Assembly: GCA_964599635.1 (NCBI GenBank)
Contig: CAZRGM010000011.1
Coordinates: 12,484-76,483 of the forward strand
From: WJMT01 sp964599635
GTDB taxonomy: Bacteria > Acidobacteriota > Aminicenantia > Aminicenantales > Aminicenantaceae
DNA: 64,000 bases
Reading direction: 5' to 3'
The notes beneath the pieces were generated by a model. It worked only from the letters and a program-made list of their open reading frames with translations. It was not told the origin of the DNA and did not search any database. Shown piece by piece: positions 16,827 through 25,470 of this stretch. Position 1 is the first letter of the stretch. Every line of letters starts with the position of its first letter. Made by a program: the position numbers and the translations under genes.

Positions 16827-17762
16827 TTATTCGAAGTTAAGGTTTAATAGGGCGTTGGGATCGACTCGACTCCCTTTGATCCTAATGCTCCAGTGGAGAT
16901 GAGGACCTGTGACTCTCCCTGTGGCACCGATTTTCCCAATAATTTCTCCTTTTCCCACATCCTGACCGCTTGACACCATTATTTCTGAAAAATGGCAGTA
17001 TAATGAAAAAACACCCAATCCATGATCAATGATCACCGTTTTCCCCGCAAAATAAAGCTGACTTGCGAGGACAACTCGTCCTGAATTGGAAGCTTTAACC
17101 GGTGTCCCCGTCAGCGCGGCAATATCTACCCCACTGTGTTGGGAACGGGGTTTGTTATTAAAAACCCTCCTCTCCCCAAAATTTGGAAATATTTTACCCT
17201 GTACAGGAAGAATAAAATCTCCATGGATAAACCATTCTGGAGAATATATATTATAGATCGCTCTGGTTAACTCAGCTTCCCGACTTATCCTTTCCAATAA
17301 ATCCTTGGGAGGTGTCACATAATCTTCTTTGACCCACAATTTTTTGACAGGAAACTGTTTGGGTTTGATATGAATATCCATTTCTTTTTTTTCAATACTC
17401 CCGTCCTGCCTATATATATAGACTTCCAGAAGATGAGTTCCCGTTTTAACTGCTAAATCCAAGCCTATTAAACAAATAAAAAGATCTTCTTTTTCTGCAC
17501 ATATATATTTTTCATTTAGAAACTTTAAGTGCGCAGATTTTATCAAAGGTCTTTTCTTTATAGAGACCTTTATGACTTCTCCAGGCACAAGATCTCGATG
17601 TTCAATTCTTAAAACATCACCAGGTAGGGATCCATCTTCTTTTTCCTGAAAAGCTGACCCTGCTGAAAAAAATCCAATCAACACGAACAAAGCAATAACG
17701 ACCCTGACTCTTATCAGCATCTCCTTTTTTAAGGACACTCCTTCTTTAGAAATTTTTTTCAC
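16827..17762 (-). CDS. M23 family (LytM) metallopeptidase, secreted
   Basis: This 311-residue protein has an N-terminal signal peptide or anchor (VVIALFVLIGFFSAGSAF). A beta-rich domain (about 45-135) precedes a LytM domain (about 185-310). The zinc ligands are visible in HSGVD near residue 207 and GPHLHW near 287, with the usual SLYCHFSE and VGKGEIIGKIGATGRVTG between them. M23 enzymes cut peptide cross-links in peptidoglycan. The Bacillus-type short loop and intact HxH suggest an active enzyme. It is read together with waaA upstream, separated by a family-2 repeat core. Confidence 0.85.
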   Translation of the reverse strand: MKKISKEGVSLKKEMLIRVRVVIALFVLIGFFSAGSAFQEKEDGSLPGDVLRIEHRDLVPGEVIKVSIKKRPLIKSAHLKFLNEKYICAEKEDLFICLIGLDLAVKTGTHLLEVYIYRQDGSIEKKEMDIHIKPKQFPVKKLWVKEDYVTPPKDLLERISREAELTRAIYNIYSPEWFIHGDFILPVQGKIFPNFGERRVFNNKPRSQHSGVDIAALTGTPVKASNSGRVVLASQLYFAGKTVIIDHGLGVFSLYCHFSEIMVSSGQDVGKGEIIGKIGATGRVTGPHLHWSIRIKGSRVDPNALLNLNFE

Positions 17763-17798
17763 TTTTTTATTTCTCTTTCATCTATTTCATTTCTTTTA

Positions 17799-17820
17799 AC
17801 CTATTCATAAAAAAATAGGA
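17799..17820 (+). repeat. Family-2 repeat core (short copy)
   Basis: CCTATTCATAAAAAAATAGG matches the left end of the family-2 element. Only the core is present. It ends 2 bases before the waaA stop codon region and lies between waaA and the M23 peptidase gene. Confidence 0.55.
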
Positions 17821-17822
17821 CT

Positions 17823-19100
17823 TTATGAAAAAGACGCCTTCATCATATCTTCAATAGCCTGGAGTGTTCTTCTTGTGGCCCCTTGGATTGAATTCAATGT
17901 CTGTTTTGCTCTTTCACCCATGTGAATCCTCATCTCCTCATCACTAAAAATAAAAAGTTGGATCAAATCTATTTCATTTTTGACGACTTGAGCCCCACCA
18001 GATCTGACAAATAAATCTGCAAAATAAGCAAAATTTTCCATATGGGGCCCAAAAAAGACAGGCTTGCTGTAAAAAGCCGGCTCAAGAAGATTCTGTCCCC
18101 CTAAAGGCACCAAACTCCCCCCTATATACGCACTATCGGACACCGCATAGATCCGAGCCAGCTCCCCTAAAGTATCGACAATCAACACGTCCCACTCTTC
18201 TTCCGAAGGAAGGCGCGTCTTCCGGGCTGCTTTTAAACCTAACTTCTCACAAGTACTCATTATCTCTCCCACTCTTTCCATGTGTCTCGGAGCTATAACA
18301 AACTTAATTTCTTTTCTCCTCTTTAAGGCTTTTGAAAAAGCAGTGAGCAGGATTTTGTCTTCCCCTTTTCGGGTGCTCCCTGCTACCACTATTTTGTATT
18401 GATCAGGAATACTGAGCTGCTGCTTCAGCTCATTCACTTCTTTTTCTGAAAGCTCTTCTAAATTGACTTCAGCTTTTAAATTCCCTGCCACCCTGATTCC
18501 ATGGGAATCACCAATGATCTTTTCCAACCTTTCTTTGTCCTTCTCAGTCTGCACCAAAAAAAGATCAATGCTGTCTAAAATTTTTTTTGTAACCACTTTA
18601 AAAGCACGGTATCTTCTATAAGAACAGGATGAAATCCGACCGTTTATAAGCAAAACCCCATGAGCAACTCTTTGGGCTTCTCTCATCAAATTAGGCCAAA
18701 ACTCGGATTCAGTGAGAATAAACAAAGAGGGCTTGATGATATTAAAAAATTTTTTGACGATAAGCTTGAAATCAATAGGGACATAAAACAATTCATCCAC
18801 ATCTTTTAGTTTTTCCTCCGCAACTTTGAAGCCGGAATAGGTCAATGTTGAAAAATAAAGTGCCCAATCAGGATGTTTCTTTTTGATATTTTTAACAAGA
18901 TTCTGTAAGGACATCACTTCTCCAACCGAAACCGCATGAATCCATAGGGACCTCTGCGGTCTCCTCGATAGAGAAACACGAATGCCCAATCTTTCTGAAA
19001 GATGAAGCCTTTCTCTTTTAAGCAGCCTCGATTTTATGAAATAAACAGGAAAATAGAGACATAAAGCCATCAACAAAAAAAATGAATAAATCAAGTACAT
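17823..19100 (-). CDS. waaA: 3-deoxy-D-manno-octulosonic acid transferase
   Basis: This 425-residue protein transfers Kdo from CMP-Kdo to lipid A precursors at the inner face of the membrane. It has one N-terminal membrane helix (IYSFFLLMALCLYFPVYFI). The GT-B fold is recognisable by WIHAVSVGEVMSL, FSTLTYSGFKVAEE, VPIDFKLIVKKFF, FILTESEFWPNL, and IGGSLVPLGGQNLLEPAFYS with the nucleotide-site Glu. Length and motifs match WaaA/KdtA. With lpxB elsewhere in the window this shows that the organism makes lipid A with Kdo. Confidence 0.93.
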   Translation of the reverse strand: MYLIYSFFLLMALCLYFPVYFIKSRLLKRERLHLSERLGIRVSLSRRPQRSLWIHAVSVGEVMSLQNLVKNIKKKHPDWALYFSTLTYSGFKVAEEKLKDVDELFYVPIDFKLIVKKFFNIIKPSLFILTESEFWPNLMREAQRVAHGVLLINGRISSCSYRRYRAFKVVTKKILDSIDLFLVQTEKDKERLEKIIGDSHGIRVAGNLKAEVNLEELSEKEVNELKQQLSIPDQYKIVVAGSTRKGEDKILLTAFSKALKRRKEIKFVIAPRHMERVGEIMSTCEKLGLKAARKTRLPSEEEWDVLIVDTLGELARIYAVSDSAYIGGSLVPLGGQNLLEPAFYSKPVFFGPHMENFAYFADLFVRSGGAQVVKNEIDLIQLFIFSDEEMRIHMGERAKQTLNSIQGATRRTLQAIEDMMKASFS

Positions 19101-19281
19101 TTCTAAAATATATAGAATTTCTTATGGATAGTCCAGAACAAGGTATTTATTTTTATTTTAATTTCTGATATCCTAAAGGACCGTTCTGAATATTTCCCAC
19201 AAAAGAGGGAATAAAGAGCAGAGAAATTTATATAAAGATATTTAACTCTATTCAAAATATCAAGGAGGACTTGAATTCAAT

Positions 19282-19701
19282 ATGAATAAAGAGGAAAAGA
19301 AAGAAGAACAAAAAGACAAAGAAAAAACTAAAAAAGCTACTCAGGAAGAAAAAGAAAAAAAAGAAACCAAAGAAGATAAAAAGGCGGAAGAAAAGTCCAA
19401 AGTTGAAAAAGAATCTAAAGCCAAGGATAAAATAGAAAAAACAGAAAAGAAAGAAGCTGAGAAAAAGGAAAAAGAGCCCCCTAAACAAGAAAAAAAACCT
19501 GAGGAAGAAAAAAAAGAGGCCCCTCCTCTTAAGAAAAAAAAGGTTAACAAAATGACATTGGCTGAAGTTGAAGCAAAATTAAAATACGTTGAAGAAAAAA
19601 TGGGAGGGCTTAAATCCAAATATGCCCAGCATCTTCTCATCCGAAAAGAAGTCTTGACTTCCCAAAAAGAAAACAAATCCCTTAAAAAACAAAAAGAATA
19701 A
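19282..19701 (+). CDS. Lys/Glu-rich protein of unknown function
   Basis: A good ribosome-binding site (AAGGAGG) lies about 15 bases before the ATG. The first 85 of 139 residues are almost entirely Lys and Glu with some Ala, Asp and Thr, and are probably disordered. The last 50 residues (from KKVNKMTLAEVEAKLKYVEE onward) look like a folded helical hairpin. The C-terminal part is more likely to be the functional domain. It lies directly upstream of rpsO. The base composition is A-rich with almost pure purine coding, which makes the antisense strand look like an artificial Phe/Ser-rich frame. No family recognised. Confidence 0.55.
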   Translation: MNKEEKKEEQKDKEKTKKATQEEKEKKETKEDKKAEEKSKVEKESKAKDKIEKTEKKEAEKKEKEPPKQEKKPEEEKKEAPPLKKKKVNKMTLAEVEAKLKYVEEKMGGLKSKYAQHLLIRKEVLTSQKENKSLKKQKE

Positions 19702-19771
19702 AATCTAAAAATTATTTACATTTTTGACGTTTTCTGTTAGTATAAAAAACTCATTTTAAGGAGAAAAACTT

Positions 19772-20038
19772 GTGTTGGATAAAGAAGAAAAAGCTAAAAT
19801 CATAAACGATTTTAAAATAAAATCTAAAGATTCAGGATCCCCTGAAGTTCAGATTGCGTTGATCACTCATCGGATTGAACAGCTGACTCAACATTTTTCA
19901 GCTCATAAAAAAGATTTTCACTCTAAACAAGGTCTGCTCAAATTAGTAGGCCAAAGAAAAGATCTCCTCAGCTATCTAAAAAATAAAGATATCAACCGCT
20001 ACAACAAAATTATTAAAAAGTTAAACATTAGAAAATAA
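19772..20038 (+). CDS. rpsO: 30S ribosomal protein S15
   Basis: This 88-residue protein has the full S15 length. Conserved stretches include GSPEVQIALITHRIEQLTQHF and HSKQGLLKLVGQRKDLLSYL. It binds the central domain of 16S rRNA. The start is GTG at 19772, preceded by AAGGAG at a proper distance. pnp follows 20 bases later, the common rpsO-pnp arrangement. Confidence 0.97.
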   Translation: MLDKEEKAKIINDFKIKSKDSGSPEVQIALITHRIEQLTQHFSAHKKDFHSKQGLLKLVGQRKDLLSYLKNKDINRYNKIIKKLNIRK

Positions 20039-20058
20039 CAGCATCATAAAGGAAAACC

Positions 20059-22233
20059 ATGCCATACCACAAAATTAGTCTTGAAATAGGAGGACGTGAA
20101 CTCCTTATCGAAATCAATAAACTTGCAAAACAGGCCGATGGCTCTGCAGTGCTCCGATACGGGGATACAGTTCTCTTTGTTTCCGCATGTTCAAAAAAAG
20201 AAAAGGATGAAAGCAAATCTTTTCTTCCTCTCATCGTCGATTATAGAGAAAATACATATGCAGCAGGGAAAATACCAGGAGGATTTTTCAAAAGAGAGGG
20301 CAGGCCTACAGACAGAGAAATTCTTTTGAGCAGGCTTATAGACAGACCCATACGTCCTTTATTTCCTGAAAATTATTTTAACGAAACTCAGGTTATAGCG
20401 AGGCTACTGTCAGCTGACATTGAAAACGAAGCAGATACCCTTGGGATCATAGGAGCCTCTGCGGCTCTCTATTTCTCAGAGATCCCTTTTACCTCCCCTA
20501 TTGGAGCTGTCAAAGTAGGGCTTATTGACGGAAAATTAACCATAAATCCCCCTAAAAGTGAACTGGATGAATCTCCCTTAGACATGGCCGTCGTCGGTAA
20601 TGAAGAAGGGATTGTGGTGATCGAAGCAGGGGCAGACCAAGTGAGTGAGGAAATAATAATCGAAGCCTGCCAGATCGTTCAAGAGCCTATAAAAAAGATA
20701 ATCGACGCCCAAATAGAACTTTTTAACCAATTGGACATAAAGAAACAAGAAATAACTCCCAAAATTATGAATCAGTCAAAATATGACTCCATAAAACAAA
20801 AAATTAACCCTCTTCTTAAAGACGCCGTGAGAACCGAAAATCAGTCGGAAAGAAAAAAAAGGCTCGATCAGATACAAAATTCTCTTTTAAAGGACCTCCC
20901 TGAAGATGATGAAAAAGAAACTAATGAAATAAAGGAAATTTTCAATAATATACTGAAAGATTTTGTCCGTTCTTCCATAATAAAAGAAAAGATCAGACCC
21001 GATGGAAGAAAATTTGATGAAATCAGACCCATCTCAATTGAAACAGGAATGCTTCCCCGAACGCACGGCTCAGCTCTCTTCACTAGAGGTGAGACCCAAA
21101 GCCTCTGTACAGTAACTCTAGGTACATTTGAAGACACCCAAACCATTGACGGTCTCGGTGAAGAAAGTGAAAAAAAATTTATGGTTCACTATAATTTCCC
21201 TCCTTTCAGTGTCGGGGAAGTCGCTTTTTTACGAGGCCCAGGAAGAAGAGAGATAGGGCATGGAGCCCTCGCTGAAAAAGCTATTCTGCGGTCAGTCCCC
21301 AAAGATGACGGAGATTTTCCCTATACCATAAGACTAGTCTCTGACATTTTAGAATCAAATGGTTCCTCTTCTATGGCCACAGTGTGTGGAGGAGTTCTTG
21401 CCTTAATGGACGCTGGAGTTCCCTTATCTATGACCGTTGCAGGAATAGCTATAGGCCTGATTTCCCAAGACAATCATCAAATCTTACTAACCGATATAGC
21501 TGGGTTTGAAGACCATTTCGGAGACATGGATCTCAAAGTTGCGGGCACAGAAAAGGGCATTACCGCTATTCAGATGGACTTAAAAATACCTTCTTTGCCT
21601 CTTGATGTTCTTTTAGAAGGACTCAAAAAAGCTAAAGAAGCAAGAATCAAAGTCTTAGAAAAAATGAAAGAGTATCTCCCCGCATCACGCCCTGATATTT
21701 CCCCTTATGCTCCCCGTATTTTAAATATTTATATCAATCCGACTAAAGTAGGCGAAGTTATTGGACCTTCAGGAAAAATCATAAAGAAAATCATTTCTGA
21801 AACCAAAGCAAAAATAGACATAGAAGAATCAGGAAAAATCACCATTGCCTCACCAAATATGGAGGCTGTCAAAAAAGCAGAAAAAATGATTAAAGACATC
21901 GCCGAAGAACCCGAAGTCGGAAAAATTTATGAGGGAAAAGTAGTGAGAATCGAAGATTATGGAGCCTTTGTGCAAATCCTGCCCAATACAGACGGACTTC
22001 TTCATATTTCTGAGGTCTCCCATCAGCACATTAAGAATATACGTGATGTTCTTAAACTGGGTCAGGTTATAAGAGTCAAAGTCACTGCCATTGATGATAA
22101 AAACAGAGTTCGATTGAGTAAGAAAATATTAGATAACCATAGAGATTCATCTAAAGAGAACAGAGACAAAAAATATAAAGATTATCATAAACCTTATCAT
22201 AAAAAAAATAATAGAAAAAAAGACCGGTTCTAA
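20059..22233 (+). CDS. pnp: Polyribonucleotide nucleotidyltransferase
   Basis: This 724-residue protein degrades RNA 3' to 5' using phosphate. Two RNase PH domains are visible (first with REGRPTDREILLSRLIDRPIRP, second with GRREIGHGALAEKA and the catalytic-site DILESNGSSSMATVCGG). A KH domain (IGPSGKIIKKIISETKAKID) and an S1 domain (EGKVVRIEDYGAFVQILPNT) follow near residues 560-690. The C-terminal tail is basic (KDYHKPYHKKNNRKKDRF). Length is normal. Confidence 0.97.
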   Translation: MPYHKISLEIGGRELLIEINKLAKQADGSAVLRYGDTVLFVSACSKKEKDESKSFLPLIVDYRENTYAAGKIPGGFFKREGRPTDREILLSRLIDRPIRPLFPENYFNETQVIARLLSADIENEADTLGIIGASAALYFSEIPFTSPIGAVKVGLIDGKLTINPPKSELDESPLDMAVVGNEEGIVVIEAGADQVSEEIIIEACQIVQEPIKKIIDAQIELFNQLDIKKQEITPKIMNQSKYDSIKQKINPLLKDAVRTENQSERKKRLDQIQNSLLKDLPEDDEKETNEIKEIFNNILKDFVRSSIIKEKIRPDGRKFDEIRPISIETGMLPRTHGSALFTRGETQSLCTVTLGTFEDTQTIDGLGEESEKKFMVHYNFPPFSVGEVAFLRGPGRREIGHGALAEKAILRSVPKDDGDFPYTIRLVSDILESNGSSSMATVCGGVLALMDAGVPLSMTVAGIAIGLISQDNHQILLTDIAGFEDHFGDMDLKVAGTEKGITAIQMDLKIPSLPLDVLLEGLKKAKEARIKVLEKMKEYLPASRPDISPYAPRILNIYINPTKVGEVIGPSGKIIKKIISETKAKIDIEESGKITIASPNMEAVKKAEKMIKDIAEEPEVGKIYEGKVVRIEDYGAFVQILPNTDGLLHISEVSHQHIKNIRDVLKLGQVIRVKVTAIDDKNRVRLSKKILDNHRDSSKENRDKKYKDYHKPYHKKNNRKKDRF

Positions 22234-22248
22234 TAAATATTCAAGACA

Positions 22249-22755
22249 ATGAACTGGTGTATAAAGATGATCTCTTCTTTTAGAGGAAAAAATGGCTTCA
22301 CTCTGATTGAGATGTTGGTCACATTGACTATTGTCTCAATCCTCGCTGCCAGCACAATCCCTCTGGCCAAAATCGCAGTGAAACGTCAAAAAGAAATCGA
22401 GCTTCGTCGAAATCTTCGCATAATAAGAACCGCACTTGATGAATACAAAAAACTCTCTGACGAAAATAAAATAGAAGTCGAAGAAGATACTTATGGTTAT
22501 CCACCGGATCTCGAAACTTTAGTCATAGGAGTCGAACTTAAATCAAACGATGATAAAGAAGAAGAGGGGGAAGAAAAAATAAAAAAATTTCTGAGACGCA
22601 TCCCTAAAGATCCTCTGACAAAAGACGGCGAATGGGGATTTCGTTCCTATCAAGACGATTATGACTCAGAGACATGGGGGGGGGGAAATGTTTATGACAT
22701 CTACTCAAAAAGTTCGGGAACAGCTATTGATGGCACAAAATACAAGGACTGGTAA
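22249..22755 (+). CDS. Type II secretion/type IV pilus pseudopilin-like protein
   Basis: This 168-residue protein carries the prepilin cleavage and methylation site KNGFTLIEMLVTLTIVSILA near residue 15, with Glu5 of the mature protein present. The hydrophobic N-terminal helix and GspG-like features follow (RRIPKDPLTKDGEWGFRSY). GspG-type proteins form the pseudopilus of type II secretion systems. The in-frame ATG at 22267 is an alternative start. It is the first of three adjacent related genes with coupled ends. Confidence 0.82.
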   Translation: MNWCIKMISSFRGKNGFTLIEMLVTLTIVSILAASTIPLAKIAVKRQKEIELRRNLRIIRTALDEYKKLSDENKIEVEEDTYGYPPDLETLVIGVELKSNDDKEEEGEEKIKKFLRRIPKDPLTKDGEWGFRSYQDDYDSETWGGGNVYDIYSKSSGTAIDGTKYKDW

Positions 22756-23170
22756 ATACGAATTTACTCTAAATCCTTTAAAAAGAAACGGTTTTACTCT
22801 AATCGAAGTGATGATTGTTTTTACCCTCATCGGAATTCTAGTTGCTATGGGCATTCCTCAGTATAAATATGCCGCCCAAAGAGCCAGGGAAGCTACCCTA
22901 AAAGAAGACCTCTTTATCTTGAGGAAACTGATCAATCAATATTGTGTTGATAAAGGTGAATATCCTGTCTCTCTAGAGGCACTGGTCGAAGATGAGTATT
23001 TAATGAAAATTCCCAAAGACCCCTTCACCAAATCATCGGACACCTGGATTCAGGTCCAGGAAACTCTTACTGAAGAGGAGTTTATCGAAGGAAAATCACC
23101 TGGAGTCATAGACGTTCATTCTGGTTCCGAAGAAATTAGCCTTGACGGCACCCCTTATAATACTTGGTAG
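22730..23170 (+). CDS. Type II secretion pseudopilin-like protein
   Basis: I chose the ATG at 22730 (MAQNTRTG), 26 bases inside the end of the previous gene, because it leaves a short leader before the cleavage site KRNGFTLIEVMIVFTLIGIL. A longer frame starts at 22661, but its extra residues lie entirely within the preceding gene. After the hydrophobic helix come ATLKEDLFILRKLINQYCVD and IPKDPFTKSSDTW, both GspG-like. The protein is a probable component of a pseudopilus along with its two neighbours. Confidence 0.8.
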   Translation: MAQNTRTGKYEFTLNPLKRNGFTLIEVMIVFTLIGILVAMGIPQYKYAAQRAREATLKEDLFILRKLINQYCVDKGEYPVSLEALVEDEYLMKIPKDPFTKSSDTWIQVQETLTEEEFIEGKSPGVIDVHSGSEEISLDGTPYNTW

Positions 23171-23185
23171 GTTTTTATATCAAAT

Positions 23186-23761
23186 ATGAAAAAACTTTCT
23201 CGTAAATTTCCCTCTGAAAATAGGAATGGGAAAAAAAGATCAATCAATAAAAAAAATGATCCTGGTTATATGATGCTGATCCTTGTCTTTGCAGTCGCAG
23301 TTTTGACCATAGGACTTATGGTTGCGGTCCCTGTTTGGCAGACTCAAATCCAGCGTGAAAAAGAAGAAGAGCTTATATTCAGAGGAAAACAATATGTTGA
23401 GGCAATCCGTTTGTTTCAACAAAAAATCCCGGGAGCTTTCCCACAAAGCTTTGATGATTTGATCAAAGAAAAATGTATCCGCAGACTTTATAAAGATCCC
23501 CTGACAAAATCAGGAGAATGGAATGTTATCCTTCATCACCCAGGGAACCTTCCCCAACAAGGTTCCTCCGCTCAAAAAGTCCTGATCGCTTCTCAGGAAG
23601 ATTTGGATTCAATGGATCACCCACAGATTATCGGGGTGGTCAGCCCATCAACACAAAAATCAAAAAAAATATACATGGAACAAGACACCTACGATAAATG
23701 GCTTTTTTATTTCGGCCAGGACCCTAATTCCATGCCCGAAATAGTGTATTTCAAAAAATAA
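23186..23761 (+). CDS. Divergent pseudopilin-like protein
   Basis: This 191-residue protein has a basic 27-residue leader, then DPGYMMLILVFAVAVLTIGL, a long hydrophobic helix without the Glu5 normally required for pilin assembly. The downstream region (EELIFRGKQYVEAIRLFQQK and LYKDPLTKSGEWNV) resembles GspG, so it belongs with the two preceding genes. Whether it is cleaved by prepilin peptidase is unclear. A Gly precedes the hydrophobic segment. lpxB starts 2 bases after its stop. Confidence 0.72.
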   Translation: MKKLSRKFPSENRNGKKRSINKKNDPGYMMLILVFAVAVLTIGLMVAVPVWQTQIQREKEEELIFRGKQYVEAIRLFQQKIPGAFPQSFDDLIKEKCIRRLYKDPLTKSGEWNVILHHPGNLPQQGSSAQKVLIASQEDLDSMDHPQIIGVVSPSTQKSKKIYMEQDTYDKWLFYFGQDPNSMPEIVYFKK

Positions 23762-23763
23762 AA

Positions 23764-24906
23764 ATGGACCATATCCTGATCACTGCCTGTGAAAGCTCAG
23801 CAGAAAACTATGGGGCAGGCTTAGTGAGCGAATTTAAAAAACTTCACCCGAAATCACATTTCTTTGGAATCGGAGGAAAACAGATGCAGAAAGAGGGGGT
23901 GGAGATCCTGTTTCCTGTTCAAAAACTCTCTCTCATAGGAATATTCGAAATTATTTTTTATATCCCTCGTATCTTAATGATCTTAAAGAGAATAAGGAAA
24001 GAAGCCAAAAAAAGAAATATTTTAGGAGCCGTGCTCATAGATTCTCCAGATTTCAATCTCAGAATAGCTCAAAGGCTCAAAAAATTATCCATCCCTATCT
24101 TGTATTATATAAGTCCTACTGTGTGGGCTTGGAGAAAAAATAGAATAAAAACCATACGTAAATTTGTAAACAAGATGCTGCTCATATTTCCATTTGAAGA
24201 AAAAATCTATAAAAAGGAATGTATACCTGCTGTATTTATAGGACATCCCCTGGTCAAGAGGATCCATGTGTCCCTGACCAAGCAAGATTTCTTTGACAAA
24301 TATGGAATAAACCATTCAGCGAGACTTATCACAATCCTTCCCGGAAGCCGGCAAAGTGAAATCAAGCGTCACCTGCCTATCCTTATTGAAGCTACAAAAA
24401 AGATTAGAAAAACATATAAGTGTCAATTCATTCTAAAACTTTCTGAAAATATTGGGAAAAAAGCCGTCCTGAAATATTTTCCTAACCATGACTTTCCTAT
24501 CAAAATACTGAGTCAAGATGGTTATGAATCAATCGCCTTTAGTGACCTCATCCTTTCTGCTTGTGGCACAGCAAACATGGAATCAGCTCTTCTAGAAACT
24601 CCATTGGTCTCATTTTACCGAGTCTCTCCTCTCTCCTATTTTATAGGGAAAAAATTAATAAAAATTAAACACTTTAGTATTGTTAATATTATGGCAGGAA
24701 AAAAGGTGATCCCCGAATTAATTCAAAAAGATTTTAATCCAAAATCCATATACGATCACGTTTCCGAAATCTTTGATTCCGCTGAAGCCCGAAATAAAAT
24801 GATCCTGGAATTTAAAAAAATTAAAAAAGAACTCAGCAATAAAGACGCTTCAGCAAATGCAGCTAAAGAACTGTCACAGCTTATATATAAATCCTCGACT
24901 CAATAA
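23764..24906 (+). CDS. lpxB: Lipid-A-disaccharide synthase
   Basis: This 380-residue GT-B glycosyltransferase condenses UDP-2,3-diacylglucosamine with lipid X to form the lipid A disaccharide. Diagnostic stretches include ITACESSAENYGAGLV, LIGIFEIIFYIPRI, SPTVWAWRKNRIKTI, ITILPGSRQSEIKRHLPIL and CGTANMESALLETPLVSFYR. Length is normal. It is probably translated with the pseudopilin genes upstream. An 8-bp inverted repeat spans its stop. Confidence 0.95.
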   Translation: MDHILITACESSAENYGAGLVSEFKKLHPKSHFFGIGGKQMQKEGVEILFPVQKLSLIGIFEIIFYIPRILMILKRIRKEAKKRNILGAVLIDSPDFNLRIAQRLKKLSIPILYYISPTVWAWRKNRIKTIRKFVNKMLLIFPFEEKIYKKECIPAVFIGHPLVKRIHVSLTKQDFFDKYGINHSARLITILPGSRQSEIKRHLPILIEATKKIRKTYKCQFILKLSENIGKKAVLKYFPNHDFPIKILSQDGYESIAFSDLILSACGTANMESALLETPLVSFYRVSPLSYFIGKKLIKIKHFSIVNIMAGKKVIPELIQKDFNPKSIYDHVSEIFDSAEARNKMILEFKKIKKELSNKDASANAAKELSQLIYKSSTQ

Positions 24907-24924
24907 GACCCCAGAGTGAGTCGA
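24895..24924. terminator. Short inverted repeat at the end of lpxB
   Basis: TCGACTCA and TGAGTCGA are separated by 14 bases and span the lpxB stop. This lies between convergent lpxB and the DUF192 gene. There is no U-run, so a terminator role is only possible. Confidence 0.3.
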
Positions 24925-24956
24925 AGTCAAGTCCTCGAATAGGAAGGTTAAAATAA

Positions 24957-25412
24957 CTACAGATCCAGAATAAACTCCACTCTGTCATACAAATTTAATT
25001 CATATTTTTCAGAAAATCCGCCCTTGATTTCCAACACATATTTTGACAGAGACGCTGGAGTGTATGAAGGGCAATCCTCATTTTTACAGGGAGGCACATT
25101 TTTTTCTATATGGACTATCCTTTTATCCTTATCAAGCCAGATGATATCTATACAGAACTTCATATTTTTCATCCAAAAAGAATGAATGGCTTCCCTTTCA
25201 AATACAAAAAGCATTCCCTGATCCGGATTGAGGCCTTCGCGAAACATAAGGCCCTTTTGTCTTTCCTGATCTGTTACGGCCAGTTCTGCATAAACAACCT
25301 GTCCCTCGGGCAAAAAAATGGGGATATACTTTTCTGAGGGAAAAACAAAATGACAAAATACCAGTAATGTGATCATAAAATAACTGGAAAAACTTTTTAT
25401 TTTTCTTCCCAT
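24957..25412 (-). CDS. DUF192 family protein, probably exported
   Basis: This 151-residue protein has an N-terminal hydrophobic segment (YFMITLLVFCHFVFPSEKYI) that is likely to be a signal peptide. The DUF192 domain follows: YAELAVTDQERQKGLMFREG, GMLFVFEREAIHSFWMKNMK and FCIDIIWLDKDKRIVHIEKN. DUF192 is a compact beta-fold whose function is unknown. Convergent with lpxB and co-directional with pcm. Confidence 0.85.
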   Translation of the reverse strand: MGRKIKSFSSYFMITLLVFCHFVFPSEKYIPIFLPEGQVVYAELAVTDQERQKGLMFREGLNPDQGMLFVFEREAIHSFWMKNMKFCIDIIWLDKDKRIVHIEKNVPPCKNEDCPSYTPASLSKYVLEIKGGFSEKYELNLYDRVEFILDL

Positions 25413-25470
25413 TAAAACCTCTTTCCCATGATATTCATCCGCCTATAATATTTTTTCATAATGACTCGGC

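Noticed and set aside
19252..19488. Antisense Phe/Ser-rich frame opposite the Lys/Glu-rich gene
   Set aside because: It is the mirror of a purine-rich coding stretch, with no ribosome-binding site or plausible protein composition.
19724..19746. Promoter for rpsO (TTGACG with TATAAA)
   Set aside because: The spacing is only 11 bases, outside the usual range, so I do not call it.
22661..22729. Extra N-terminal residues of the second pseudopilin
   Set aside because: These codons lie wholly within the upstream pseudopilin gene. The ATG at 22730 gives a normal short leader before GFTLIE.
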